A stretch of 64,000 bases of DNA from Nonomuraea cavernae (GCF_014646355.1 NZ_BMNH01000001.1:258615-322614), one strand, 5' to 3'. Shown: positions 1 to 13,411, counted from the first letter of the stretch. Notes: generated by a model not told the origin, from the letters alone. Program-made: numbers and translations.

Positions 1-211
1 GATCTCGACCGGCGACATCGAGGGCTGCCTGGCCGAGGTCACCCTCGACAGCCTGCACCTGCCGGGCAACGCCACGCACGGCTTCATGGACTTCATGCTG
101 ATGATGGGCGTCGCGGGCGAGGGCCGGAAGGCCGACTACGTCGACACCTACGATCTGTTCCACACCATGGAGGCCTACTTCACCTGGTATCCGAACGGAG
201 GGCAGGCATGA
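1..211 (+). CDS. C-terminal part of a probable extradiol dioxygenase catalytic subunit (LigB-like)
   Basis: Only the last 69 codons lie in the window (reading frame begins at base 2, TGA at 209-211). The visible protein contains LPGNATHGFMDFMLMMGVAG and ends in TWYPNGGQA. These residues resemble the C-terminus of class III extradiol (LigAB-type) ring-cleavage dioxygenases as I remember them, and that is the main reason for the call together with the neighbour. Its stop overlaps the start of the LigA-like gene (ATGA), so the two are translationally coupled, as expected for the large and small subunits of one enzyme. The metal-binding residues are upstream of the window and cannot be checked, so the family call is tentative. 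Confidence 0.5.
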   Translation, partial: ISTGDIEGCLAEVTLDSLHLPGNATHGFMDFMLMMGVAGEGRKADYVDTYDLFHTMEAYFTWYPNGGQA

Positions 212-567
212 GCAAGTACCTGCTGAACAAGTTCCTGTTCACCGTCGACCGCGATCCGGAGCTGGTGGAGCGCTACCGGGAGGAGCCGCGGGCCACGGTG
301 GAGATGTGGGAGGCCGACTACGCCAACCGCATCCTCGGCTGCCACGAGGGCGAGTCGTCCACCTGGCTGCGCTTCGACGACGTGGAACGTGAGGCGCTGG
401 CCGCGCACGACTATCCGAGGCTGTTCGAGCTCGGCGCGCATCCGTTCCTCACGCTGACGCTGTTCATCGCCATGTTCGAACGCGACCACGAGCCGCTGGG
501 GTTCCAGACCGAGTACGCCCGGCGGCTCTCCCACCTGAGCCTGCCCTATCCCGACATCGCGACCTGA
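208..567 (+). CDS. LigA-like small subunit of an aromatic ring-opening dioxygenase
   Basis: This 119-residue protein begins MSKYLLNKFLFTVDRD and has the compact all-helical character of the LigA family. The stretch EREALAAHDYPRLFELGAHP matches the helical signature I associate with the alpha subunit of LigAB-type extradiol dioxygenases, which caps the active site of the LigB catalytic subunit. The ATG overlaps the TGA of the preceding gene. The next gene begins 3 bases after its stop, so all three form one operon. Subunit order (catalytic first, small second) is inverted relative to the classical ligAB arrangement. The aromatic substrate cannot be predicted. Confidence 0.68.
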   Translation: MSKYLLNKFLFTVDRDPELVERYREEPRATVEMWEADYANRILGCHEGESSTWLRFDDVEREALAAHDYPRLFELGAHPFLTLTLFIAMFERDHEPLGFQTEYARRLSHLSLPYPDIAT

Positions 568-570
568 GTC

Positions 571-1527
571 GTGCGCGCACTGGAGATCCGGCGTCCCGGC
601 CGGCCGCCCGTGGTGTCCGAGCGGCCCGCCCCGGCGCCCGGCGCGGGCGAGGCCCTGGTCGAGGTCCTCGCCGCCCCCATCACCCCGCTGGACGTGCTCT
701 GCGCGAGCGGCACGTCCTACTTCGGCACGCCGTCGACTCCGTACGTGCCGGGGGTGCAGGGGGTCGGGACGGCCGGCGGTCGCCTGGTGTGGTTCCCCAC
801 CTCGGCCGGGATGGCCCCGGGTGACGGCAGCATGGCGGAGGTCGTCCGGGTGCCCGAGGCCGACCTCGTCGAGCTGCCCGAGGAGGCCGATCCGATTGCC
901 GTCGCCGCGCTCGGCCTGTCGGCGGTCGCCGCGTACCTGGCGCTCACCTGGCGGGGCGAGCTGGCGGCCGGCGAGCAGGTCATCGTGCTGGGCGCGGGAG
1001 GCGTGGTGGGGCAGGCGGCCGTCCAGCTGGCCCGCATCGCCGGCGCGCGCCGGGTCGTCGCGGCCGCGCGCTCGGCGGCGGGGCGCGAACGGGCGGCGGA
1101 GGCCGGCGCCGACGCCGTCGTCGCGCTCGACACCGACGACGTGGCCGAGCTCGCGGCCCGGTTCGAGGCGGTCATCGACGGACCGGCCGACCTGGTCCTC
1201 GACCCGTTGTTCGGCCCGCCGGCGGCGGCTGCCGCGCGTACGCTGCGGACGGGCGGCCGGCTGGTCAATCTCGGCGGCTCGGCCTCGGAGACGTGCCCGC
1301 TCGACTCGGCCACGCTGCGCAGCCGGTCGCTGCGGCTGCTCGGCTACACCAACAACGAGCTGACCTCCGGGCAGCGCGCCGCGGCGGTGGCCACGGTGGC
1401 CACGCACGCCGCGCGGGGGCGGCTGGCCGTCGCCCACGAGGTCGTGCCGTTCGACGCCGCCGGGCCGGCCTGGACCCGCCAGGCCGACGGCTCGGCGAGC
1501 GGCCGGATCGTCCTCACCCTGCGCTGA
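571..1527 (+). CDS. Zinc-independent MDR family oxidoreductase (quinone oxidoreductase-like)
   Basis: A 318-residue medium-chain dehydrogenase/reductase starting at GTG 571, 3 bases after the LigA-like stop. The N-terminal GroES-like half (residues 1-120) lacks the structural-zinc cysteine cluster. The nucleotide-binding half carries VIVLGAGGVVGQAAVQLAR near residues 137-155, the AxxGxxG-type motif of NADPH-using quinone oxidoreductases. It probably reduces a quinone or enone in the same aromatic-degradation operon. The spacing supports co-transcription, but the substrate is unknown. Confidence 0.82.
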   Translation: MRALEIRRPGRPPVVSERPAPAPGAGEALVEVLAAPITPLDVLCASGTSYFGTPSTPYVPGVQGVGTAGGRLVWFPTSAGMAPGDGSMAEVVRVPEADLVELPEEADPIAVAALGLSAVAAYLALTWRGELAAGEQVIVLGAGGVVGQAAVQLARIAGARRVVAAARSAAGRERAAEAGADAVVALDTDDVAELAARFEAVIDGPADLVLDPLFGPPAAAAARTLRTGGRLVNLGGSASETCPLDSATLRSRSLRLLGYTNNELTSGQRAAAVATVATHAARGRLAVAHEVVPFDAAGPAWTRQADGSASGRIVLTLR

Positions 1528-1612
1528 TCCGGGGGACAAAACGGTTCAATCATGCACTTCGCGGACGACCTGGTAGCGTCCTCCTCACATGCCGGAAACA
1601 TGGAGATCACGG

Positions 1613-3810
<2,198 letters not shown>

Positions 3811-3877
3811 TCATCTCACTCTAGGGGGTGCTCGGAACCGCTCGGCTCCGGGGGTCCGGATCATGATCCCCCATGGC

Positions 3878-4981
3878 TCAGAAGCGGCGGGCGTGTCCCG
3901 CCTCGGCCGCGGCCGCCGGGCTGCCCGGCCAGTACTCGATGGCCCCGCCCGCGTGGTCCAGGCGGATCGTGAGCATCGTGCGCCGGCGGGCGGGTTCGGG
4001 CAGCCGGGGGTCCTCGCGCATGCAGATGGGGGCCCCGGCACCGGCCTCGCCGCAGAGCCGCCCGGCCAGCTCAGGCAGGCCGCCGTCCGAAACGCCGTCC
4101 GAAACGCCGTCCGGGACGCCGGCGGCGAGCGCCTTGTCCAGGTGCTCGTAGCGGGGCAGCGAGGTGCTGGTCGGCTGCCGGACGTCGGCGTCGCGGAACT
4201 CGGCGCCGAGCAGGTGGTTGGTCCGGATCAGCCAGCCGTCCGCCCGCACCGGGATCACCACCGCGCCGGCCGGGGTGAGTTCGATCGAGACCGCCTCGGC
4301 TGCCGGGGCGACGGCGGTCACGGTGATCGCGGTCGAGGCGCTGACCCGGGCCGAGCGGGCCAGGTCGACGGCCTCACGCACGGTGCCGGCCTCGTCGAGG
4401 ATGCGGCGGGCGATCGCGTGCACGGGCACGCCGTCCCCGGAGCCGTCGGCGCGATGGTGCAGGAAGTTGAAGTTGGCGCCCAGCCCGGCGCTGTTGAGGC
4501 CGATCTTCGCCAGCATGCCCGGCTCGGTGAACGTCTTGACCCAGCGTCCGGGCGCCGGCGAGTAGCGCCAGAGCGCGGCGTCGGGCACCAGGCGGGGGTG
4601 CCAGTCCCAGGTCTGGAAGGCGACCGGCGGACCGCCTGCCGCGCCGGCCCGCACCACCGTGGAGCACTCGCCGTCGCCCTGGGGCGGCGCGACGGCGAGG
4701 ATCTCGGTACGCGAGTTGAGCAGCCCCAGCTCGACGACCGTGATCCCGGCCCCGGCGGCGATCGACTCCAGCTCGTCGCCCAGCGCGGGATGCCAGGCGA
4801 AGAGGGCCTGGCAGGACTTCTCGGCGACGGCGGCGCTGGTCTCGGGGGCGATGCCGAGCTGGAGGTAGTGGCGCCGGTAGGCGGCGATCGCCGCGTGGAT
4901 CCGCGAGGCCCACACCCGCCCGAACTCCCGTCCGCGCTCCGGCGAGCCACGCCCCCTGCTGTCGTGCTCGTGCAGCCGCAC
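3878..4981 (-). CDS. C45-type acyltransferase/peptidase (acyl-CoA:6-aminopenicillanate acyltransferase family)
   Basis: The 367-residue protein shows the NTN-hydrolase signature of this family: LLNSRTEILA, then GECSTVV, whose cysteine is the likely autoprocessing nucleophile, then AFQTWDWHP. IGLNSAGLGANFNFLHH and a C-terminal strand (LTIRLDHAGGAIEYWPG) complete the fold. GTG start with GGGAGG 6 bases upstream. Members cleave or transfer acyl groups on amides; most bacterial ones have unknown substrates. A short in-frame 12-bp repeat (VSDGVSDG) lies in a loop near residue 300. It stands upstream of gdhA but is probably independent of it. Confidence 0.85.
   Translation of the reverse strand: MRLHEHDSRGRGSPERGREFGRVWASRIHAAIAAYRRHYLQLGIAPETSAAVAEKSCQALFAWHPALGDELESIAAGAGITVVELGLLNSRTEILAVAPPQGDGECSTVVRAGAAGGPPVAFQTWDWHPRLVPDAALWRYSPAPGRWVKTFTEPGMLAKIGLNSAGLGANFNFLHHRADGSGDGVPVHAIARRILDEAGTVREAVDLARSARVSASTAITVTAVAPAAEAVSIELTPAGAVVIPVRADGWLIRTNHLLGAEFRDADVRQPTSTSLPRYEHLDKALAAGVPDGVSDGVSDGGLPELAGRLCGEAGAGAPICMREDPRLPEPARRRTMLTIRLDHAGGAIEYWPGSPAAAAEAGHARRF
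4083..4118. repeat. Three tandem 12-bp units inside the C45 gene
   Basis: The unit GCCGTCCGAAAC occurs at 4083-4094 and 4095-4106, with a third variant copy (GCCGTCCGGGAC) at 4107-4118. Because the period is a multiple of three, the reading frame is kept and the protein gains tetrapeptide repeats in a loop. Confidence 0.85.
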
Positions 4982-5071
4982 AGCCGTCCTCCCTCGACGC
5001 GCTCAGTCCGCCGGGGGGCCGTGGGCGGCCCGCGACGTGCTCCCGTCGAGGCCACGGGCCCAATATCTCAC

Positions 5072-5089
5072 GGGCCCTAACCGAGGGCC

Positions 5090-5097
<8 letters not shown>
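5072..5097. repeat. 13-bp tandem duplication at the 3' end of the GH15 gene
   Basis: GGGCCCTAACCGA is present twice, head to tail. The second copy contains the GH15 stop codon (TAG on the reverse strand, 5090-5092). The first copy lies just outside the gene, so the duplication did not change the protein. Confidence 0.85.
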
Positions 5098-6919
<1,822 letters not shown>

Positions 6920-6936
6920 GACCGCCCTTTCTCCCT

Positions 6937-6978
6937 GTCTGTCCCTAAAGGTCTGTCCCTAAAGGTCTGCCCCTCAAG
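6937..6978. repeat. Three 14-bp direct repeats in the leader of the GH15 gene
   Basis: GTCTGTCCCTAAAG occurs at 6937-6950 and 6951-6964, and as GTCTGCCCCTCAAG at 6965-6978. On the transcribed (reverse) strand the units lie directly upstream of the ribosome site of the GH15 gene. They sit in the 240-bp divergent gap shared with the MEDS-ATPase gene, and could be regulator-binding iterons or slippage products. The rest of the gap (6979-7159) is relatively AT-rich near 7050-7140 and must hold at least one promoter, but I cannot place it firmly. Confidence 0.8.
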
Positions 6979-7159
6979 GTATGCGGGTCCGGCCTGGCGC
7001 TGGATCTGGCGTACGTCAAAGGCGGGCAGATCTTCCACTTGCCGGTCTTCTCCGGATTTGAGACCAGACATCTCTTGTGTGAGCGATTCCCTAGGCGTAT
7101 GGGGGTAGAAAAGGTACAGTGCAGGCGAGAGAATTACAGTTTCGGCCGGGGATGAATAC

Positions 7160-8146
7160 GTGATGCGCCAGGCGGAGGAGGGTTCCAATCCCGCTGCGAG
7201 CGACCCGGCGTCCACGCTGATCCACCAGGCGCTGCTTTACGACGGCATCGAGACGTTCGCCGCCGCGGCCGCCCGCTTCTGCCTCGACGGCCTCGCGCGG
7301 GGCGACAGGATCATGGCCGTGGTCACGCCGCCGAACATCGAGGCGCTGGAGGACGTCCTCGGCGCCGACGCCGCGCGGGTCGAGCTCGTCAACGCTCTCG
7401 AGTGGTACGACGCGCCGGGCCGCACGCTCGACGCCTGCGGTCGCTACGTCAACACCCACCAGCTCGACCACCCTCGCGTCCGAATGCTCGGAGAGCCGGT
7501 CTGGCGAGGGCGCGACCGGGCGCAGGAGGCGGAGTGGACCCGGTACGAGTCCATGCTCAACGCGGCCTTCGCCGGCAGCCCGGTGTGGATCATGTGTACC
7601 TACGACACGCGGGCGCTGCCCCGCCACATCGTCGACGACGCCCGGCGCACCCACCCCGAGCTGGTCACGGGACACGGCACGACCGTCAGCCCGGCCTACA
7701 CCGAGCCGTCGGAGTTCGGCCACTCCAGGGACCTGCTGCCGCTGCCGCCACCGGGCCAGGACTACGGCACCAGACACGTGTTCGACGCCGACCTCCGCCT
7801 CCTGCGGCAGTACGTGACCGCGTGGGCGGCGGCCGGCGAGCTGCCCGCCGAGACGGCCGACCGGCTGGTGATCGTGGTCAACGAGGTGGCCGCCAACGCG
7901 GTCGAGCACGGCGGCGGGCGCGGCGACATCCTGCTGTGGACCGAGGACGACTCGATCTGCTGCGACATCCGCGACGCGGGACGGCCCGACGGCGAGGGGT
8001 TGGAGCTCTTCGCCGGCTACCTGCCGCCCACCTCGGCGACCGCCCGCGGCTACGGCCTGTGGGTGGCGCGCCAGCTGTGCGACCTGGTGGAGGTGCGCAC
8101 CGGCCAGGCGGGCACCCAGGTACGGCTGCGCCTTCGCCGCACCTGA
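7160..8146 (+). CDS. MEDS domain plus HATPase_c protein (anti-sigma regulatory factor type)
   Basis: The 328-residue protein starts at GTG 7160 (ATG 7163 is also possible), with GGGGA about 7 bases upstream. Residues 15-190 match the MEDS (DcmR-type sensory) domain: HQALLYDGIETFAAAAARFC, then IMCTYDTRALP. Residues 215-328 form a GHKL ATPase resembling SpoIIAB/RsbW kinases (RLVIVVNEVAANAVEHGGG, YGLWVARQLCDLVEVRTG). Such fusions are widespread in actinomycetes and are thought to control sigma factors or STAS antagonists in response to a ligand. No partner lies next to it, although a STAS gene exists at 41 kb. Confidence 0.87.
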   Translation: MMRQAEEGSNPAASDPASTLIHQALLYDGIETFAAAAARFCLDGLARGDRIMAVVTPPNIEALEDVLGADAARVELVNALEWYDAPGRTLDACGRYVNTHQLDHPRVRMLGEPVWRGRDRAQEAEWTRYESMLNAAFAGSPVWIMCTYDTRALPRHIVDDARRTHPELVTGHGTTVSPAYTEPSEFGHSRDLLPLPPPGQDYGTRHVFDADLRLLRQYVTAWAAAGELPAETADRLVIVVNEVAANAVEHGGGRGDILLWTEDDSICCDIRDAGRPDGEGLELFAGYLPPTSATARGYGLWVARQLCDLVEVRTGQAGTQVRLRLRRT

Positions 8147-8177
8147 CATCCGGGACCCACGAGGCAGGGGTGAGCGC

Positions 8178-9131
8178 ATGCGAGTCGTGCTGATCGGCGC
8201 CAGCGGCCACATCGGCACCTACCTGGTGCCCCGGCTGGTCGACGCGGGCCACGACGTGGTCACGGTGAGCAGGGGCAAGCGCGAGCCGTACACTCCGCAC
8301 GGCGCCTGGCAGCGGGTCACGGCGGTCACCGCCGACCGCGAGGCGGAGGAGGCCGACGGCACGTTCGGCCGGCGCGTCGCCGACCTGGAGGGCGACGCCG
8401 TCATCGACCTGATCTGCTTCCGCGAGTCCAGCGCGCGCCAGCTCGCGACCGCGCTGACCGGCCGGGTCCGCCACTTCCTCCACTGCGGCACGATCTGGGT
8501 GCACGGCCCCAGCACGCGGGTGCCCACCACCGAGGACCGGCCGAAGCGACCGATCGGCGAGTACGGCAGACAGAAGGCCGCCATCGAGTCCTACCTGCTC
8601 GACCGGGCCCAGCGCGACGGCTTCCCGGCCACGGTCATCCACCCCGGCCACATCACCGGCCCCGGCTGGGTGCCGGTCAACCCGGCGGGCAACGTCAACC
8701 CCGCCGTGTTCCAGGCCCTGGCCGACGGGGCCGAGGTCGTCCTGCCCAACCTGGGCATGGAGACCGTCCAGCACGTGCACGCCGACGACGTGGCCCGGCT
8801 GTTCATGGCGGCGCTCGACAGTCCGTCGGTCGCCGTGGGCGCCGGCTTCCACTCCGTGGCCACCACCGCCCTGACGCTGCGCGGCTACGCCGAGGCGGTG
8901 GCTGGCTGGTTCGGGCAGGAGGCGCGGCTCGCCTACCTGCCGTGGGAGCAGTGGCGCGGCACGGTGTCGGAGGAGGACGCCCGCGTCACCTACGACCACC
9001 TCGCGCACAGCCCCCACTGCAGCATGGAGAAGGCCGAGCGGCTGCTCGGTCACCGGCCGCGCCACACCTCGCTCGAAGCCATCGCCGAGGCCGTCGACTG
9101 GCTCGTCGCCTCGGGCGTCATCACCCGCTGA
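8178..9131 (+). CDS. NAD-dependent epimerase/dehydratase-like extended SDR
   Basis: The 317-residue protein opens with the Rossmann signature VVLIGASGHIGTYLVPRL (GxxGxxG), followed by VIDLICFRESSARQLATAL and an EYGRQKAAIESYLL segment holding the YxxxK catalytic pair. The C-terminal half is typical of sugar-nucleotide epimerase-like proteins, but the substrate is unknown. It follows the MEDS-ATPase gene by 31 bases and may be co-transcribed. It ends 15 bases from the convergent histidine kinase gene. Confidence 0.85.
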   Translation: MRVVLIGASGHIGTYLVPRLVDAGHDVVTVSRGKREPYTPHGAWQRVTAVTADREAEEADGTFGRRVADLEGDAVIDLICFRESSARQLATALTGRVRHFLHCGTIWVHGPSTRVPTTEDRPKRPIGEYGRQKAAIESYLLDRAQRDGFPATVIHPGHITGPGWVPVNPAGNVNPAVFQALADGAEVVLPNLGMETVQHVHADDVARLFMAALDSPSVAVGAGFHSVATTALTLRGYAEAVAGWFGQEARLAYLPWEQWRGTVSEEDARVTYDHLAHSPHCSMEKAERLLGHRPRHTSLEAIAEAVDWLVASGVITR

Positions 9132-9146
9132 CCGGCCGGCGCACCG

Positions 9147-11216
9147 TCAGCGCCTGTCCAGTGGGTCGAGCCGCTCGGTCCGGGGCTCCACCGCCGTCGC
9201 GAGGAGCGGCAGCATGACCTCGACCCGGGTCCCGGCGTCCGGCACCCCGCTGACGACGCAGATGCCGCCGAGTTCGGCGGCGCGTTCGCGCATCGAGCTG
9301 AGGCCGACGCCGGCCCGCCGCTCCTCGGGCAGGCCGCGGCCGTCGTCGCTGATCAGCACCCGCAGCACCGACCGCTCCCGCTGGAGGACGATGTCGGCGC
9401 GGGTCGCGTCGGCGTGCCGGCGGATGTTGGTGAGAGCCTCCTGGACGATCCGGTAGACCGCCACCTCGACGGCCGCCGGCAGGTCGGACAGGTCCCCGTC
9501 GACCGCCACCTCGATCTCGGTGCCGGGTGAGGACTGCCCGGCGAGCGCCCGGACGGCCCGGGCCAGGCCGAGGTCGTCGAGGGCGGGCGGGCGCAGGCCG
9601 TAGACCAGCTCGCGGATGTCGCCGGCGACCGCGTCCATGCCGGAGCGCAGGTCCCGCAGCAGCGCGTCGGCCGACTCGGGCGACTTCTTCAGCCTGCTCC
9701 GGGCGATGTTGATGGTCATGGCCATGGCCGACAGGGTCTGGCCGAGCCCGTCGTGCAGGTCGCGCCGCAGCCGGCGGCGTTCCTCCTCGCGGGTGGACAG
9801 GATGCGTTCCCTGGAACGTTGCAGGTCGGCCGCCATGCGCACCGCGTGGGCCACGTCGGCCGCGTACGGGGTGAGTGTGGACAGCACCCGCTCGTTGTGG
9901 GCGGCGGGGAAGCGGCGCGGGCCCGGCGGGCCGACGAGCAGCCGGCCCACCATCTCGCCGTGCCAGACCAGCGGCACCTCCCGGGGATCTTCGCCCACCC
10001 GGCCGTTCTCCACGTAGCGGGGCTCGCCGTCGGTCACCTCCACGGCGACGCCCTCGACCGCCAGGCCGTCGCGCAGCACGCTCACCACCGAGGTCAGCGC
10101 CTCGGCGGGGTCGCCCCGCCGCACCGCCTGCGTCAGCCGCTCGGCCAGCACGCGGGGATCGCCGACCCTGCCGTACAGCAGATGGTCGACCAGCCGTTGC
10201 AGCAGGCGCCGCAGCGGCTGGAAGAACGCGCCCGCGAACAGGGCGGAGGCGAGCCCGGCGAGCTGGTCGTAGCCGGAGAGCACGAGGCTGGACAGCGCGC
10301 CGACGCCGAAGTAGACGGCGCTGATCACGATCAGCAGCCCGGCCGCCACGAACGTCCGGCTGATCACGGTGTCGATGCCGTAGAGCCGGTAGCGCGTCAC
10401 CGCGAACGCGACGGCGACCGGGATGAGCCCCGCCCAGATGATCGCCGGCCACGCCAGCACCGGCACGAACTGGCCCAGGATCAGGAACACGATGTAGCCG
10501 GTGAACGCGAGCAGCGGCCAGCCGATCTGCCGCCTGCCGATCGGGTCGGCGCGCTTCAGGCGCAGCGCCAGGGACAGGGCCGACAGCACCATCGCGGTGT
10601 AGATGAACGTCCAGGCGAGCGTGAAGATGAGGCGGTCGTACGGTGCGATCGCGGGGAGCTGGAGCACGTTGGGGATGACCGCGGGGAACGGATAGACCTC
10701 CAGCGGCGGATCCGGGCGCAGGAGCGCGCGCAGCGACGCGACGGTGAGGGCGGCCCCGCCCAGCACCAGGACGAGCCGCCAGCGCGGCGAGGGCAACCGG
10801 CCGACGGGCGACCACAACGGCAGCAGCATGGTCAGCGTGAAGCCGCACACCGCCCAACCGGCCTGGCCCGGAAACTTCAGCCACGAGGCCAGGACCAGTT
10901 CCCCGTCGGCGGCGGCCCGCAGCATGAGCGCCTGCGAGACGTCGCTGATCGCACCGCCCAGCCCGCCCACGGACATCAGCCACGCCATGTTCAGCCGGGG
11001 CCGGTGGTAGATGAGGAACGCGCCGACCGCGGGGAACGTCAGGGAGACGGCCGACTGCGGGGTCACGGTGGCGCCGGCCGGTGTCCACGCCTCGGGCAGC
11101 CTGGCCCAGATCACCAGCGCGGTCACGGCGAGCGCGGGGGACACCACGGCCATGACGACGGCCACGACCCGCGCCGGAGTGACTCCGACGTCGTCGGAGC
11201 TCTGGGGCATCGTCAT
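9147..11216 (-). CDS. Membrane-bound NarL-type sensor histidine kinase, orphan
   Basis: Read from ATG 11216 the protein has 689 residues; the frame stays open further upstream but that part lacks coding character. The first ~330 residues hold many hydrophobic segments (VVAVVMAVVSPALAVTALVI onward). A linker or GAF-like region follows, then HisKA_3 dimerisation with EERRRLRRDLHDGLGQTLSA, whose histidine is the phosphorylation site. A HATPase_c domain (VYRIVQEALTNIRRHADA; GRGLPEERRAGVGLSSMRERA) completes it. No response regulator gene is adjacent. The ribosome site is weak, so the start is uncertain. Confidence 0.87.
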   Translation of the reverse strand: MTMPQSSDDVGVTPARVVAVVMAVVSPALAVTALVIWARLPEAWTPAGATVTPQSAVSLTFPAVGAFLIYHRPRLNMAWLMSVGGLGGAISDVSQALMLRAAADGELVLASWLKFPGQAGWAVCGFTLTMLLPLWSPVGRLPSPRWRLVLVLGGAALTVASLRALLRPDPPLEVYPFPAVIPNVLQLPAIAPYDRLIFTLAWTFIYTAMVLSALSLALRLKRADPIGRRQIGWPLLAFTGYIVFLILGQFVPVLAWPAIIWAGLIPVAVAFAVTRYRLYGIDTVISRTFVAAGLLIVISAVYFGVGALSSLVLSGYDQLAGLASALFAGAFFQPLRRLLQRLVDHLLYGRVGDPRVLAERLTQAVRRGDPAEALTSVVSVLRDGLAVEGVAVEVTDGEPRYVENGRVGEDPREVPLVWHGEMVGRLLVGPPGPRRFPAAHNERVLSTLTPYAADVAHAVRMAADLQRSRERILSTREEERRRLRRDLHDGLGQTLSAMAMTINIARSRLKKSPESADALLRDLRSGMDAVAGDIRELVYGLRPPALDDLGLARAVRALAGQSSPGTEIEVAVDGDLSDLPAAVEVAVYRIVQEALTNIRRHADATRADIVLQRERSVLRVLISDDGRGLPEERRAGVGLSSMRERAAELGGICVVSGVPDAGTRVEVMLPLLATAVEPRTERLDPLDRR

Positions 11217-11401
11217 CAGCGGGCCGTTCCGGCGGGCGTGCCGATGCCTGATAACGTGGCACACCCGGCGATCATGGCGAATCTGGCCATCCTGGTCCTG
11301 TCTCTTCAGTGTGCGGCGCGGCCCACTGGACAGGATTATGACGCTTTTATCGTAATAATTCCCCCAGTTAGGCAGACAAGGTCTGTGCCGGTTCCCCGAG
11401 A

Positions 11402-11933
11402 ACGCCTTCACCCCGACTGGCCGGCCCACCGGCCGATGATCGCGGCAAACGGCATGCCCTCGTCGCGGCGCAGGTGGAGCGGCTGCCCGGCGAAGGTGGA
11501 GTGTTACCGGACGATTGCGATCCACACGTGCCGGGACAGGGGGGCGACTGGATCGTCAAGCTTCCCGACCGGCGCCTTCGCGAGGTTCCAGCCAACGAGT
11601 ACTCCATGCTGACGTGGGCAGGGCTCGCGGCTCTCCCCGGCCTATGACTTCGTCTCCGTTTCGTCCTACGACGACTTCCGCTCGGAAACGCTGGCGTTCG
11701 CCGTGAACGGCGGCAAGGTGGCGAAGCTCGTCACCATGGACAATTTCCGGAGACTCGCGGGCGGTGCCGGTCTCGACGCGGATCTGGTAGCGAGTGTCGT
11801 GCGCGGGACCGTGGCCGCAATGGTGGACACCTGGCCACAGGTCAAGGCCGAAGCAGAGGTCCCTTCTTTCGTCGCCACCCATATCGAACAGCGACTCGGC
11901 ACACTGCCGCTCATCGCCGACGCGAGACGATAG
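11402..11933 (+). pseudogene. hipA: Decayed hipA-family kinase toxin remnant (internal deletion plus frameshift)
   Basis: Two HipA-like pieces lie in different frames. Piece one (frame of base 11546) reads GGDWIVKLPDRRLREVPANEYSMLTWAGLA. This matches the HipA core where the kinase binds ATP (W-I-V-K-x-P, then P-x-N-E-x-x-M), and it stops at about 11647. Piece two (frame of 11703, readable from about 11630) gives LSPAYDFVSVSSYDD, then LVTMDNFRRLAGGAGLD, then a helical end with stop at 11931-11933. This is the C-terminal segment of HipA (LxPAYD motif and the following helices). The catalytic middle is missing and the frames disagree, so the gene is dead. No hipB-like antitoxin is visible upstream. 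Confidence 0.75.
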
Positions 11934-12031
11934 CGGGAGTTTGCAACCGCCCTACGATCTACGAATGTGACAGCAGCTGATTGCTCGACGGCGAGGCGGC
12001 AAGACCGCTCCGAGGTCAGGTCCGTTCGCGG

Positions 12032-13207
12032 ATGACGCAGATGCGAATCCTCGGCATGATCTCCGGCACCTCCCACGACGGCATCGACGTCGCCGTGGTC
12101 GACTTCGGCCTGGCAGGCGGCACGCTCACCGGCACGGTGGAGTTCACCGCGAGCACACCGTACCCGCCGGAGCTGCGCGCCCGGCTGGTCGCGGCGCTGC
12201 CTCCGGCGCCGACGACGCTCGCCGAGGTGTGCGTCCTCGACACCCTCATCGGACAGAGCTTCGCCGACGTCGCGGCCGCGGCGATCGACGAGGCCGGCCC
12301 GGTCGACCTCGTCGTGTCGCACGGCCAGACGGTGTTCCACTGGGTGGACGAGGCGCACGCGCTCGGCACGCTGCAGATCGGCCAGCCCGCCTGGATCGCC
12401 GAGCGGACGGGCGCTCCCGTGCTGTCGGACGTACGGATCCGCGACATCACGGCGGGCGGCCACGGCGCCCCGCTGGTCTCCGTGCTCGACGCCCTGCTGC
12501 TCGCCGGGCACCAAGGGGTCGCGGCGGCGCTCAACCTGGGCGGCATCTCCAACATGACCGTGGTGCGCGGCCCTGACGACCTCGTCGCCTACGACATCGG
12601 GCCGGCCAACGCGCTGGTCGACGCCGTCGTGTCGAGCAGGGGGCTGAGCGAGCGGGGCTTCGACGAGGACGGCCGGATCGCCGCCTCGGGCCAGGTGGAC
12701 GAGCGGCTGCTCGACGTGCTGCTCGACGAGCCCTACTACCGGCTGCCGACGCCGAAGAGCACCGGCAAGGAGCTGTTCCACCTCGCCTACGTCGAGGAGG
12801 CGATCGCCAGGTCGGGCCGCCGTCCCGGTGACGCCGACCTGGTCGCGACCCTGACCGAGCTGACCGTCCGCACGGTCGCCCGCGAGGTGCTGGCCTCGGG
12901 CGCTGACCTGCTCGTCGTCTCCGGCGGCGGCGCCCGCAACCCCGTGATGACGAACGGCCTGCGCGAGGCGCTCCCCGGCGTGCGACTCACGTTCACCGAC
13001 GAGTACGGCGCTCCGGCGGACGAGAAGGAGGCGATCGCCTTCGCGCTGATCGGCTGGTGCACCGCCCACGGCCTGCCGGGCACCGTGCCCGCCGGGACCG
13101 GCGCGCGCGCCGCCCGCGTCCTCGGCACGCTCACGCCCGGCGCGGAACCGCTCGTCCTGCCCATGCCGATCACCGACCGGCCGCGGTCGCTCACACTGCG
13201 CCGATGA
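12032..13207 (+). CDS. anmK: Anhydro-N-acetylmuramic acid kinase
   Basis: The 391-residue protein begins [20 protein letters not shown], the phosphate-binding start of the AnmK family (GxMSGTSxDGxD). It continues with [20 protein letters not shown] (GP-x-N substrate loop), and [19 protein letters not shown] (C-terminal ATP site). It phosphorylates and opens 1,6-anhydroMurNAc during peptidoglycan recycling. ATG 12041 is an alternative start; neither has a strong ribosome site. The 204-bp gap downstream (13208-13411) shows no gene or clear motif. Confidence 0.95.
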   Translation: MTQMRILGMISGTSHDGIDVAVVDFGLAGGTLTGTVEFTASTPYPPELRARLVAALPPAPTTLAEVCVLDTLIGQSFADVAAAAIDEAGPVDLVVSHGQTVFHWVDEAHALGTLQIGQPAWIAERTGAPVLSDVRIRDITAGGHGAPLVSVLDALLLAGHQGVAAALNLGGISNMTVVRGPDDLVAYDIGPANALVDAVVSSRGLSERGFDEDGRIAASGQVDERLLDVLLDEPYYRLPTPKSTGKELFHLAYVEEAIARSGRRPGDADLVATLTELTVRTVAREVLASGADLLVVSGGGARNPVMTNGLREALPGVRLTFTDEYGAPADEKEAIAFALIGWCTAHGLPGTVPAGTGARAARVLGTLTPGAEPLVLPMPITDRPRSLTLRR

Positions 13208-13411
13208 GCCCACGAGTGGCGACGGGCGGGCGGGTGCGGGCGACCTGGCGCCGCCGGCGGCGTGAGACCCGGCGGCTGAGACCAGGGGGCGTCTTCCCCG
13301 ATGGCCGTGCTGACGACGCGCCGCCGGTCGCGTACACGCCTGTGGCGGAACGAACTTCGGCCGTGTAGCCGGCGAGCGGAACCCCTGGCCTGGAAATTCC
13401 GAAAGAATCCC

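Noticed and set aside
9753-11612. 620-codon + strand frame antisense to the histidine kinase
   Set aside because: Composition is Arg/Gln/His-rich without motifs; the reverse strand encodes clear HisKA_3 and ATPase domains.
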